In this document: positions 18,180 to 26,528 of the stretch, one piece after another
Numbering within the stretch: position 1 is the first letter of the stretch
Layout: each line of letters begins with the position of its first letter
Assembly: GCA_964436825.1 (NCBI GenBank)
Contig: CAYTEO010000003.1
Location: forward strand, 73,337 to 137,336
Direction: 5' to 3'
DNA: 64,000 bases
Origin: CAYTEO01 sp964436825
Lineage (GTDB): Bacteria; Krumholzibacteriota; Krumholzibacteriia; LZORAL124-64-63
Notes under the pieces: model-generated
Databases searched by the model: none
What the model saw: only the letters and a program-made list of their open reading frames with translations
Told to the model about the DNA's origin: nothing
Program-made: the position numbers and the translations under genes

Positions 18180-19526
18180 ATGTCCGGGACCGCCCCCTCC
18201 CTCAACGGCGTCAAGATCGAGGCCATGACCGGCCGCTGCTACCTGCTGGACACCAACGTTCTGCTCCACGACGCGGGCGCCCTGCACTGTTTCGACGAGC
18301 ACACGATCGTCTTGACCGTCGATGTCCTGGAGGAGCTGGATCGCTTCAAGCGACAGAACGACGAGCGCGGCCGCAACGCGCGTCGCGTCATCCGGACCAT
18401 CGACGAGCTGCGCGGCCGGGGTCCGCTGCGCGAGGGGGCTCCCCTGCCAGGAGGCGGCAAGCTGTTCATCCTGGTCGACACCTATGTCGACCACCTTCCC
18501 CGCGGCATGGACCTCTCGGTCCCCGACAACCGGATCCTGGCCGCGGCGCTCTACCTGCAGCAGCACGGCATCGACATCACCTTCGTCACCAAGGACATCA
18601 ACGCCCGGGTCAAGGGCGACGCGCTGGGGATCCCCTCGGAGGATCTCCAGTCCAGCACCGTCAACTTCGACGAGCTCTACAGCGGCTGGCGGGAGCTGGA
18701 CGTGGACGGTGCCGTGGTCGACTCCTTCTACGCCGAGGGGCACGTCGCCCTCGAGACGCCCCTGCACCCCAACCAGGGCGTCCTGCTCCGCGACGCCGCC
18801 AACCCCAAGCACACGGCCCTGGGCATCCACGACGCCGCCACGGGGCGGGTGACGCGGCTGCAGTTCGAGGAGGCTCGCCCCTGGGGCCTGCAGGCCCTGA
18901 ACGTCCAGCAGCGGTTCGCCCTGGAGCTGCTGCTGCGGCCCGAGATCCAGCTGGTGACCCTGCTGGGCCAGGCCGGCACCGGCAAGACCCTGCTCGCCCT
19001 GGCGGTCGGCCTGCAGAAGGTCGTCGAGGAGAAGCAGTACCGCCGGATCATGGTCTCGCGGCCCATCGTGCCGCTGGGCAAGGACATCGGCTACCTGCCC
19101 GGTTCCAAGGAGGAGAAGCTGGAGAGCTGGATGGAGCCGATCTTCGACAACCTCCAGTTCCTGGTCGACCCCCAGCTGGAGCAGACGAGCGACAAGATCG
19201 ATTACCTGTTCGACACCGGGGTCATCGAGGTGGAGGCGGTCACCTACATCCGCGGCCGCAGCCTGCCGCGGCTGTTCATCATCATCGACGAGGCCCAGAA
19301 CCTCACTCCCCACGAGGTCAAGACCGTCATCAGCCGCGCGGGGAAGGAGACGAAGGTCGTCCTGACCGGCGACGCCTACCAGATCGACAATCCCTACCTG
19401 GACGCGTCGAGCAACGGCCTGACCTACGTCGTGGAGAAGTTCAAGGAGCAGCCGATCCACGGGCACATCACGCTGACCCGCAGCGAGCGCAGCGAGCTGG
19501 CCAGCCTGGCGGCGAGCCTGCTCTGA
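18180..19526 (+). CDS. PIN-PhoH family ATPase/ribonuclease (PhoH2 type)
   Basis: 448 residues combining a VapC-like PIN nuclease domain (about 18-145; YLLDTNVLLHD with Asp24, then an acidic cluster) and a PhoH NTPase domain (about 240-448) with Walker A GQAGTGKT (263-270), LIVSRP-like MVSRPIVPLGKDIGYLPG and Walker B FIIIDEAQN. Characterised PhoH2 proteins unwind and cleave RNA in an ATP-dependent way, so an RNA quality-control role is likely. The ATG at 18180 follows AAGGA; longer in-frame starts upstream would read through the probable promoter. A single-gene unit, ending 46 bases from a convergent lipoprotein gene. Confidence 0.92.
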   Translation: MSGTAPSLNGVKIEAMTGRCYLLDTNVLLHDAGALHCFDEHTIVLTVDVLEELDRFKRQNDERGRNARRVIRTIDELRGRGPLREGAPLPGGGKLFILVDTYVDHLPRGMDLSVPDNRILAAALYLQQHGIDITFVTKDINARVKGDALGIPSEDLQSSTVNFDELYSGWRELDVDGAVVDSFYAEGHVALETPLHPNQGVLLRDAANPKHTALGIHDAATGRVTRLQFEEARPWGLQALNVQQRFALELLLRPEIQLVTLLGQAGTGKTLLALAVGLQKVVEEKQYRRIMVSRPIVPLGKDIGYLPGSKEEKLESWMEPIFDNLQFLVDPQLEQTSDKIDYLFDTGVIEVEAVTYIRGRSLPRLFIIIDEAQNLTPHEVKTVISRAGKETKVVLTGDAYQIDNPYLDASSNGLTYVVEKFKEQPIHGHITLTRSERSELASLAASLL

Positions 19527-19572
19527 CCCGTGGGCACCGCTGGCGCGGTGACGTCGAACCGGCCGCGACGGC

Positions 19573-20337
19573 TCAGGGGGCCGTCGACAGGTACTGGCGC
19601 AGCTGGCCCAGCAGACAGGCGTTGCACCGCTTGACGGCCACCGGCAGGTAGCGTTCCGCCCACTCCCTGTCCCGCCGCGAGGTCAGCGGCTCGTGGATCG
19701 TCTGGTCCAGATCCCCCACACACGTCTGCTCCCAGACCTGCCGTCCCTGGCGGTCCCGCAGGACGAGATGAACCTCCACCTCGGCGTGCTGGCGGGCCGG
19801 CAGCGGCAACGCCCCCATGGCCACGACGCTCAGCAGCAGGCCCCGCTTCAGGCGGTCGCTGCCGTTGTCCCCCCAGGCGGCGCCGGTCAGCATCCCCGCT
19901 CCCGGCGGCAGCAGGTAGGAGGCGGCGTTGCGCTCCAGGCGGCAGGAGAACGAGTAGATCTCCGCCTCCAGGACGTAGTCCGCCTCCGAGGGCAACGGCA
20001 CCGGACGGGCCAGGCGGGTCTGGTCGATGTCCTGCAGCAGGGCCTGCCGGTACATCTGGACGACGGGCAGCTCCCAGTTCCTGTCGGCGGGATAGGTGAT
20101 GCCGGTGAAGTGGCCGGCCCCGTGCCGCTGCGCGTGGGGACGCATGTCGGTGATCGTGCCGACGTGGACGGTGGGCAGCGCCCCCGACTCCGGGTAGACG
20201 AGCTGCTCGGAGGGATAGGGGAACCCGATGTGCCGGTTCGCCGCGCAGCCGGCCAGCAGCAGGAGTCCCACGAGGGCCGGGACCGCCGCCAACAGCGCGG
20301 CGGTCCGCCGGCGGGCAGGGGTGCGTCTTGTGGTCAT
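19573..20337 (-). CDS. Lipoprotein of unknown function
   Basis: 254 residues. An Arg-rich start and hydrophobic core end in a lipobox, LLAGC, with the lipidated residue at Cys31. The mature part contains a GTITDMRP segment, a Cys (FSCRL) and a C-terminal CNACLLGQL pair of cysteines that could form a disulfide. There is no catalytic motif I recognise; fold and function are unknown. It is last in the five-gene operon, its ATG overlapping the SAM hydroxide adenosyltransferase stop by four bases. Likely anchored in the periplasmic leaflet of the inner or outer membrane. Confidence 0.7.
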   Translation of the reverse strand: MTTRRTPARRRTAALLAAVPALVGLLLLAGCAANRHIGFPYPSEQLVYPESGALPTVHVGTITDMRPHAQRHGAGHFTGITYPADRNWELPVVQMYRQALLQDIDQTRLARPVPLPSEADYVLEAEIYSFSCRLERNAASYLLPPGAGMLTGAAWGDNGSDRLKRGLLLSVVAMGALPLPARQHAEVEVHLVLRDRQGRQVWEQTCVGDLDQTIHEPLTSRRDREWAERYLPVAVKRCNACLLGQLRQYLSTAP

Positions 20338-21188
20338 GCGTCGTCCTCCACCGGGTCTGTTTCCTGGTCGTCCGTCGCCAGGGTGACGACGTCCCCCGGG
20401 CGCCAGCCGAACCGGGCGGCGGCTGGTTCGTCGCGGAGAGCCAGCTCCACGGTCCCCCCGCTGCCGCGGTACCAGAAGGGCCGGCCGGGCGATGCGGCGC
20501 CGAAGGTGGGCCGGGGACCGGCGACCACGACGCCGCGGCAGCGGAGCAGGCACTCCGGGGCCGGCAGCGCCGCCGACGCTGCCGGGATGTCGGTGATCGC
20601 GTTGCCGAAGCGGTCGATCCAGACGACCCGCCCCAGGGCTCCCCCGGGCAGGGGCCGTCGCGGTGCCTCGCCCAGCAGGTCCGGCCCGGCTGGCGAACCC
20701 AGCTGGTCGAGGGGCACCCCCTGGGCCAGGTGCGCCGCCGCCGGGGCGAAGACGTCCCGCCCGTGGAAGGTCGGCGCGGGTCCCTCCCCGTCCGCGGCGT
20801 GATAGAGGGACCGGTCCAGCCGGACGACGTGAAGATCGGGGACACCGGCCAGGTGCGCAAACAGGCCGTTGCCCGGCCCGACGTAGAAGTGTCCCCCGGC
20901 GCGGAGGGCCAGGGCGGGCCGCTCCGTCCCCACGCCGGGGTCGACGACGACGACATGGACGCTCCCTGGCGGGAAGCGCGGACAGGTCCGCGCGACGATC
21001 CAGGCGCCGGCCGCGATGTCCCCCGGGGGAACGTCGTGGGTCACGTCGACGATCGGCGGCGGCGACCCGCCCTCGGCCACCTGGGGCCAGCGTCGCCACT
21101 GGACGTGTAGGGCCGCCTTGACCTCGGCCACGTAGGGGTCGCGCAGGCCGAAGTCCGTCGTCAGGGTCACCACGGGCGCGCGGTTCAT
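20334..21188 (-). CDS. SAM hydroxide adenosyltransferase (DUF62 family)
   Basis: Predicted to hydrolyse S-adenosylmethionine to adenosine and methionine, as characterised members of the fluorinase/chlorinase-related DUF62 family do. 284 residues. Family motifs are LTTDFGLRDPYVAEVKAAL at the N-terminus, DVTHDVPPGDI, VVVVDPGVGT, GPGNGLFAHL, FHGRDVFAPAA and WIDRFGNAITDI. The DPGVG loop and the conserved Asp/Arg/His positions of SAM hydrolases are present. The halogenase-specific loop cannot be confirmed, so halide chemistry is not claimed. The ATG at 21188 overlaps the antiporter stop by four bases. Confidence 0.88.
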   Translation of the reverse strand: MNRAPVVTLTTDFGLRDPYVAEVKAALHVQWRRWPQVAEGGSPPPIVDVTHDVPPGDIAAGAWIVARTCPRFPPGSVHVVVVDPGVGTERPALALRAGGHFYVGPGNGLFAHLAGVPDLHVVRLDRSLYHAADGEGPAPTFHGRDVFAPAAAHLAQGVPLDQLGSPAGPDLLGEAPRRPLPGGALGRVVWIDRFGNAITDIPAASAALPAPECLLRCRGVVVAGPRPTFGAASPGRPFWYRGSGGTVELALRDEPAAARFGWRPGDVVTLATDDQETDPVEDDA

Positions 21189-22762
21189 CGCCTTCCCTCC
21201 GGCGCCATCGCCACGGGGACACGGCCCCGCCAGTGCAGCCAGGCTACCAGCAGCGCCACGCCCAGCGGCAGCGACAGCCAGGGCGAGAGGCCGAAGCCCG
21301 CCGGCAGGTAACCCGCCGCCAGCGCGGCCGCGGCCACGACCAGGGCATACGGCATCTGGGTACGGACGTGCTCGACGTGGTCGCAACCGGAGGCCATCGA
21401 CGACATGATCGTCGTGTCCGACAGGGGCGAGCAGTGGTCCCCGAAGACCGATCCCGCCAGGACGGCCCGGACCGAGGCCAGCAGGATCCCCGTCGCCGCC
21501 GCGCCGCCGATCCCCGCCTCGGCCGGCAGCGCCGCGGCCACCGGGAAGACCATGGGGATCAGGATGGCCATCGTGCCCCAGGAGGTGCCGGTGGAGAAGC
21601 TGACGGCCGCCGCCAGCAGGAAGGTCACCGCCGGCAGCAGGTGGACCGACAGCAGGCCGCGGCTGGCGTCCACCAGCCAGCGGCCGGTCCCCAGCTCGTC
21701 GCAGACCTTGCCCAGGGACCAGGCCAGCACGAGGATGGCCATGGCGACCAGCATCTCCCTGGCGCCGGCCAGCCACGCCTCCCCGATCTCCCCGAGCGAC
21801 AACCGGCCGGCGACACGCACCAGGACACCGGCAACCAGCACGCCTCCCAGCGACGCCCACATCAGGACGGCCAGGCTGTCGGCGGCGTTGAGGATCTCCC
21901 GCAGCGCCGGTGCCTCGCCGCCTGCCGCCAGCACGGCGGCGCGGCCGTTGGCCCACAGGCCGACGATCGTCACCAGGATGACCGCCAGGATCGGCACCGC
22001 CCCCAGCCAGGGCGAGGCGGGAGTCGCGGAGACGGCCTGCAGGGTCGTCGGCCCCCGTGCCGGCCCGCCCGCCGCGGCGGCGGCCGCCGCCTCCGCCCGG
22101 GCCATGGGACCGAAGTCGCGGCCGCTGACGGCCACCAGGTAAACGAAGACCAGCGTCAGCAGCGGGTAGAAGCTGTAGGGCAGGCTGCGCAGGAAGAAGA
22201 GGTAGCCGGAGCCCTCGAGCTGGAGCCGGGTCATGGCGTCCTGGATCAGCCCCACCTCGAAGCCGATCCAGGTGGAGACGATCGCCACCGAGGTGACCGG
22301 CGCCGCCGTGCTGTCGACCAGGTAGGCCAGCTTGGCGCGGGAAACGCGCAGCCGGTCGCAGAGGGGCCGCAGGGCGTTGCCCACCAGCAGGGTGTTGGCG
22401 TAGTCGTCGAAGAAGATGGCCGTCCCCATGGCCGCCGTCGCCGTCTGGGCGGCCCGGCGGTCCCTGACCCGGCCGGTCAGGGCGCGGACGACCCCCTCCA
22501 TGGCGCCGGCTCGCGAGAGGATCCCGACCATCCCGCCCAGCAGGAGGGAGAACAGGACGATGGCGGCGTGGTCGCGGTCGGCAAGGGCGTCGACGAGATA
22601 GGTGTCGGCCACCCGCAGCAGCGCCGTCACCGGCCGGCCGCCGGCCAGGATCAGCGCTCCCGACCAGACGCCCAGCAGCAGGGCCAGCAGCACCTGGCGC
22701 AGGGCCAGGGCCAGGCCGATGGCCAGCAGGGGCGGCACGAGCGAGAGCCAGCCGTGGGTCAT
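21185..22762 (-). CDS. nhaC: NhaC-family Na+/H+ antiporter
   Basis: Polytopic inner-membrane protein, 525 residues with about twelve helices, expected to exchange cytosolic Na+ for H+. Motifs typical of the NhaC/ion transporter superfamily include FFDDYANTLLVG in the first half and SFSTGTSWGTMAILIPM and FGDHCSPLSDTTI in the second half. A Gly/Ala-rich hydrophilic loop (about 240-265) separates the halves. The ATG at 22762 is preceded by GGAGGACCG and overlaps the cutA stop by four bases. Related members transport malate/lactate or amino acids with Na+, so the substrate is not certain. Confidence 0.87.
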   Translation of the reverse strand: MTHGWLSLVPPLLAIGLALALRQVLLALLLGVWSGALILAGGRPVTALLRVADTYLVDALADRDHAAIVLFSLLLGGMVGILSRAGAMEGVVRALTGRVRDRRAAQTATAAMGTAIFFDDYANTLLVGNALRPLCDRLRVSRAKLAYLVDSTAAPVTSVAIVSTWIGFEVGLIQDAMTRLQLEGSGYLFFLRSLPYSFYPLLTLVFVYLVAVSGRDFGPMARAEAAAAAAAGGPARGPTTLQAVSATPASPWLGAVPILAVILVTIVGLWANGRAAVLAAGGEAPALREILNAADSLAVLMWASLGGVLVAGVLVRVAGRLSLGEIGEAWLAGAREMLVAMAILVLAWSLGKVCDELGTGRWLVDASRGLLSVHLLPAVTFLLAAAVSFSTGTSWGTMAILIPMVFPVAAALPAEAGIGGAAATGILLASVRAVLAGSVFGDHCSPLSDTTIMSSMASGCDHVEHVRTQMPYALVVAAAALAAGYLPAGFGLSPWLSLPLGVALLVAWLHWRGRVPVAMAPEGRR

Positions 22763-23088
22763 CGGTCCTCCTCTCCGCAGGCCCACGCCAGGTAGTCGCG
22801 GTCGACCTCGACGCACGGCCAGGCCACCAGCTGGGGAACCTCGTAGGGATGGGAGGCGCGGAGACGGTCGAGGCACTCCCGCAAGCGTCGACGGCAGACC
22901 TTGAGGGTCAGGGGGACCTCCGGGTCCTGCTGCAGCCGGCCCTGCCAGACGTAGCAGGACTCGATCCCCGCCTCCACCTGGGCGCACGCCGCCAGGCCGG
23001 CGGCGACCAGGTCCCGGCCCAGCGACAGGGCCGTCTCCCGGTCGGGGCAGGTCGTCCGGACGATCCACAGCTCCCGCTCAGAGGACAT
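22759..23088 (-). CDS. cutA: CutA divalent-cation tolerance protein
   Basis: 109 residues, the usual CutA length, ferredoxin-like and trimeric in characterised cases. The CutA signature is visible: IVRTTCPDRETALSLGRDLV, AACAQVE, SCYVWQG, EVPLTLK and HPYEVPQLVAWP. It is small, cytosolic or membrane-associated and linked to copper/divalent metal tolerance, but its molecular role is poorly defined. The ATG at 23088 lies 11 bases inside the end of the inositol monophosphatase gene. Confidence 0.92.
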   Translation of the reverse strand: MSSERELWIVRTTCPDRETALSLGRDLVAAGLAACAQVEAGIESCYVWQGRLQQDPEVPLTLKVCRRRLRECLDRLRASHPYEVPQLVAWPCVEVDRDYLAWACGEEDR

Positions 23089-23893
23089 CGGCGAAGACCT
23101 CCTGCAACAGGGCCAGCAGCTCGCCGTGGAGCCCTGCCACGGCGGCGACGACGTGCCGTCCGTCCAGCGTCCCGGACCGGCCCGCCAGGTCGGTGACGAC
23201 GACGCCGGCCTCGCGGGCCACCAGCGAGCCACCGGCCACGTCCCAGGGCCGCAGCGACCACTCCCAGTAGCCGTCCAGCCGCCCCGCGGCCGTCCAGCAG
23301 AGGTCCAGGGCGGCGCTGCCGCAGCGGCGCACGCCGTGGCAGCCGCGGCGCAGGACGGCGGCCACGGCCCGCGCGTTGCGGTCCACCATCTCGTCGCGGA
23401 CGTAGGGGAAGCCCGTGGCCAGCAGGGCCCGGTCCAGGGGCACCGACGCGCCGCGGCGCAGGCGGTGTTGCTTGCCGGCGAGGGGACGCTCCAGCCAGGC
23501 CCCCACGCCGCGCCGGGCCAGGTAGAGCTCGTCCAGGGCCGGGGCGTAGACGGCGGCCAGCAGCTCGCCGTCCGCGTCGCGGCAAGCCAGCGAGACGCAG
23601 TAGGCGGGATGGCCATGGACATAGTTGGTGGTCCCGTCCAGGGGATCCACCAGCCAGATCCGGCCCGAGGCGCCGTCGCGGCGGGACCCCTCCTCGGCCG
23701 CCACCGCATCGTCCGGGAAGACCTCCTGCAGCCGCCGCGTCACTTCCGCCTCGACGCGACGGTCCAGGTCGGTCACCATGTCGTTGGCGGCCTTGTAGTC
23801 GATCTGCCGGACCTGGTCGGCGGCCGCCAGCTGCAGGCGCCCCGCCGCCACGGCGATCTCCCGCAACTGCCGCAGTTCCTTATCCGTGCCCAC
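23078..23893 (-). CDS. suhB: Inositol monophosphatase family protein (SuhB-like)
   Basis: 271 residues of the Mg2+-dependent, Li+-sensitive phosphatase family, which dephosphorylates myo-inositol-1-phosphate or related sugar phosphates. The metal-site motifs are AAEEGS (Glu67-Glu68), VDPLDGTTNYVHG (Asp83, Asp86) and the C-terminal RPWDVAGGSLVAREAG. GTG start at 23893 with GGAGG five bases upstream. First gene of a five-gene, mostly overlapping operon, with a promoter about 45 bases upstream. The substrate could be inositol phosphate, PAP or another small phosphate ester; the sequence does not decide. Confidence 0.9.
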   Translation of the reverse strand: MGTDKELRQLREIAVAAGRLQLAAADQVRQIDYKAANDMVTDLDRRVEAEVTRRLQEVFPDDAVAAEEGSRRDGASGRIWLVDPLDGTTNYVHGHPAYCVSLACRDADGELLAAVYAPALDELYLARRGVGAWLERPLAGKQHRLRRGASVPLDRALLATGFPYVRDEMVDRNARAVAAVLRRGCHGVRRCGSAALDLCWTAAGRLDGYWEWSLRPWDVAGGSLVAREAGVVVTDLAGRSGTLDGRHVVAAVAGLHGELLALLQEVFADVL

Positions 23894-23934
23894 GTCGTCC
23901 TCCCGTCGTCGCCCCGGATCGGGATGTGCAGCGC

Positions 23935-23963
23935 ATCATAAGGGGCCGGGGTCGAGGGGACAA
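23935..23963 (-). promoter_or_regulatory. Promoter of the suhB-cutA-nhaC operon
   Basis: On the minus strand, TTGTCC (23963-23958), 17 bases, TATGAT (23940-23935). The start point would be near 23928, about 35 bases before the GTG start codon. Confidence 0.6.
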
Positions 23964-24085
23964 CACCCGGCTGTCGTCGCTTGCCCGATTCCCCGCCGCC
24001 GGACCGCCGGCCGTCCGGCGATCCCCGTCCCGCAAGGCCCTCCCCCGGGCGATATCGCGCCGGTGCGCCTTGCCGGCATCCGCGA

Positions 24086-24191
24086 CTTGCCTCGCACGCG
24101 ATCACTGCACAATGTTATCTGCAAAACAGAAGACGGCGTAATTTTAACAGGCGCCGGATACACTTCTGCTTCCACTGCTGGAGCCTGTGAC
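24086..24191 (+). promoter_or_regulatory. AT-richer leader upstream of rnfC
   Basis: The last 100 or so bases before rnfC are markedly AT-richer than the neighbouring coding DNA and contain ATGTTATCTGC and GTAATTTTAAC runs. I found no convincing -35/-10 pair in this stretch. The remaining 23964-24085 is GC-rich with nothing recognisable. A promoter for the Rnf operon is expected here, since the upstream gene is divergent. Confidence 0.3.
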
Positions 24192-25529
24192 ATGACACCG
24201 CGAAGCTTCCGGGGTGGGGTCCATCCGCCGGAATACAAGGAGCTGACCAGGGACAAACCCATCGAGCCCATGCCCCCGGGTGCGAGGCTCCTCGTCCCGC
24301 TGTCCCAGCACCTGGGCCGGCCGGCGACCCCCGTGGTCGGCAAGGGGGATGTCGTCCGGCGCGGACAGCCGCTGGCCGAGAGCACCGGTCCGATCTCCTC
24401 CCCCGTCCACGCACCGGTCGACGGCAAGGTCCTGAAGCTGGCCAAGGGACCCGTGGCCGGCGGGACGCTGGCCGAGATGGTCGTCATCGAGCCGGAGCAA
24501 TCCCCCCCGGCCGATGACGGGCGCCCGCCGTTGCCGCCGCTGGAACCGGAAGCGGTGACCGGCGACCGGATCGTGGAACGCGTGCGCGAGGCGGGCATCG
24601 TCGGCCTGGGCGGCGCCGCCTTTCCCACCGCCGTCAAGCTCAGCCCGCCGCCGGACAAGCCCATCGACTGGTTGCTCATCAACGGCGCCGAGTGCGAGCC
24701 CTACCTCACCCGGGACTACCGCCTGATGCTGGAGCGGACCGCCGACCTGGTCGAGGGCATCCGGCTGCTCGGCCGGGCGCTCGGCGACGGGGTCCGCCTG
24801 GGGATCGGCATCGAGGACAACAAGCCGCAGGCCGTCGCGGCCCTGCGCGAGGCCGCGGCCGGACGGGGATGCCGGATCGAGATCTTCGAGCTGCGGACCA
24901 AGTATCCCCAGGGCGCGGAGAAGATGCTCATCCATGCCGCCACGGGGCGCAGCGTGCCGCCGGGGTCCCTGCCCATGGAGGTGGGCTGCGTGATCCAGAA
25001 CGTGGGCACCGCCCTGGCCGTCCGCGACGCGGTGGTGCTCGGCGAGGTGCCCTGCACCGCCACCCTCACCGTGAGCGGTCTGGGTGTCGTGGAGCCCAAG
25101 AACCTGCAGGTGCCCATCGGCACGCCGCTGCGCGACGTCCTGGCGTACTGCGGCGGCGTCAGGGCCACGGCCAGGCGCGTCGTGGCCGGCGGTCCCATGA
25201 TGGGCTTCGCCGTCCACTCCCTCGACGTACCGGTGGTCAAGGCCACCAGCGGCGTGCTCGTGCTCACGGAACAGGAGCTGCGAGCACCCGCCGAAACCGC
25301 CTGCATCCGCTGCGACAGGTGCGTTGCCGCCTGCCCCATCGGCCTGCTGCCCCGGCGCCTGGCCCGGCTGGCCAGGCTGGGCCGGTTCGCCGAGGCACGC
25401 GCCCAGGGCGTCGAGCACTGCATGGAGTGCGGCACCTGCGCCTTCACCTGCCCCGCCCACCAGCCCCTGGTGCAGTACCTGCGCCTGGGAAAGAGGGGCG
25501 TCCGCAACCTGCCCCGGGAGGGAGGCTGA
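24192..25529 (+). CDS. rnfC: RnfC, electron-entry subunit of the Rnf complex
   Basis: Membrane-associated NADH-binding subunit of the ferredoxin:NAD+ oxidoreductase. 445 residues. The N-terminal barrel-sandwich region (GGVHPPEYK..TRDKPIEP.P) is followed by the Rossmann-like FMN/NADH domain (GIVGLGGAAFPTAVKL, INGAECEPYLTRDYRLM), a SLBB domain and two [4Fe-4S] motifs, CIRCDRCVAACP (about 371-382) and CMECGTCAFTCP (about 410-421). The ATG at 24192 with GGAG upstream begins at the conserved N-terminus; upstream in-frame codons carry no similarity. First gene of the Rnf operon. Confidence 0.95.
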   Translation: MTPRSFRGGVHPPEYKELTRDKPIEPMPPGARLLVPLSQHLGRPATPVVGKGDVVRRGQPLAESTGPISSPVHAPVDGKVLKLAKGPVAGGTLAEMVVIEPEQSPPADDGRPPLPPLEPEAVTGDRIVERVREAGIVGLGGAAFPTAVKLSPPPDKPIDWLLINGAECEPYLTRDYRLMLERTADLVEGIRLLGRALGDGVRLGIGIEDNKPQAVAALREAAAGRGCRIEIFELRTKYPQGAEKMLIHAATGRSVPPGSLPMEVGCVIQNVGTALAVRDAVVLGEVPCTATLTVSGLGVVEPKNLQVPIGTPLRDVLAYCGGVRATARRVVAGGPMMGFAVHSLDVPVVKATSGVLVLTEQELRAPAETACIRCDRCVAACPIGLLPRRLARLARLGRFAEARAQGVEHCMECGTCAFTCPAHQPLVQYLRLGKRGVRNLPREGG

Positions 25530-25532
25530 CAC

Positions 25533-26528
25533 ATGACCAACGACACCAGCGGACACGGGCTTCCCCGGCTGATCGGCGAGGGTGAACTGGAGCTGGCCAC
25601 CTCTCCCCACCTCCACTGCGGCTGGAGCACGGCCCGGATCATGTGGACGGTCAACGTCGCCCTGCTGCCCTGTCTCGCGGGAGCCGTCCGGATCTTCGGG
25701 CCGGGCGTGTTGACCACCGTGGCCGGGGCCGTGGGCGGCGCCGTCGCCACCGAATGGCTGCTCCAGCGCGTCAACCGCAAGCCCACCACCATCCACGACG
25801 GCAGCGCCTTCCTGACCGGGTTGCTGCTGGGCCTGGTCCTCCCGCCCGGCTTCTCCCCCCTGCACGCCGCCCTGGGCGGGGTGGTGGGCATCGGCATCGG
25901 CAAGGCGGTGTTCGGCGGGCTCGGCTGCAACGTCTTCAACCCGGCCCTGGTGGGACGCGCCTTCCTGCAGGCCGGCTTCCCCGCCGCCATGACGGACTGG
26001 TCCACGGCGGTGGCGCAGGTGGACGCGGTCAGCCGGGCCACCCCGCTGGGGCTGTTCAAGTTCGGCGACCCGACCCAGTTCCCCGCCGACGCCGCCGTGC
26101 ACAAGCTCCTGCTGGGCAACGTGGGCGGCTGCATCGGCGAGACCAGCGCGGTGGCCATCGTCCTGGGCGGGATCCTGCTGCTGGCCACCCGCGTGGCCCA
26201 CTGGCAGGCCATGGTCTCGATGCTGCTGGGGGGTGTGGTGTTCGGAGGCGCCTTCCACCTGGCGGGCCTCGGCCCCGACCCGCTGTTCCAGGTCCTCTCG
26301 GGCGGCTTCCTCTTCGGCGCGGTCTTCATGGCCACCGATTACGTCACCAGCCCGGCCACGCCCGCAGGAAGGTGGATCTTCGGGCTCGGCATCGCCCTGC
26401 TGACCATCCTGATCCGGCTGTTCGGCGGCCTGCCGGAGGGCGTCATGTACTCGATCCTGCTGATGAACGCGACGGTCCCCCTGATCGACCGCTGGGTCCG
26501 TCCCACGCTCCATGGAGCACGGCCATGA
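25533..26528 (+). CDS. rnfD: RnfD, membrane subunit of the Rnf complex
   Basis: 331 residues, about nine to ten helices. The family carries a covalently bound flavin on a Thr in an S(T)xAT-type segment; here the region around VDAVSRATPLGLFKF has a matching SRATPL segment. PHLHCGWSTARIMW near the N-terminus and GCNVFNPALVGRAFL are typical of RnfD/NqrB. Start at 25533, three bases after the rnfC stop, with GGGAGG upstream. The last codons overlap rnfG by four bases. Confidence 0.94.
   Translation: MTNDTSGHGLPRLIGEGELELATSPHLHCGWSTARIMWTVNVALLPCLAGAVRIFGPGVLTTVAGAVGGAVATEWLLQRVNRKPTTIHDGSAFLTGLLLGLVLPPGFSPLHAALGGVVGIGIGKAVFGGLGCNVFNPALVGRAFLQAGFPAAMTDWSTAVAQVDAVSRATPLGLFKFGDPTQFPADAAVHKLLLGNVGGCIGETSAVAIVLGGILLLATRVAHWQAMVSMLLGGVVFGGAFHLAGLGPDPLFQVLSGGFLFGAVFMATDYVTSPATPAGRWIFGLGIALLTILIRLFGGLPEGVMYSILLMNATVPLIDRWVRPTLHGARP

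Noticed and set aside
19565..19585. Possible terminator hairpin CGACGGC/GCCGTCG between the PIN-PhoH and lipoprotein genes
   Set aside because: Only seven base pairs, no U-tract, and it overlaps the end of the lipoprotein coding region, so it is too weak to call.
20334..21188. Fluorinase or chlorinase activity for the DUF62 protein
   Set aside because: The motifs fit the general SAM hydroxide adenosyltransferase group; halide-specific residues cannot be confirmed by eye, and SAM hydrolysis is the usual activity.
24086..24191. A sigma-54 or sigma-70 promoter upstream of rnfC
   Set aside because: The region is AT-richer and a promoter is expected, but no hexamer pair with correct spacing was convincing.
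24144..26513. A 789-codon minus-strand frame opposite rnfC and rnfD
   Set aside because: Low-complexity Gln/Gly/His/Arg translation, no motif and no ribosome site; rnfC and rnfD on the plus strand are certain.
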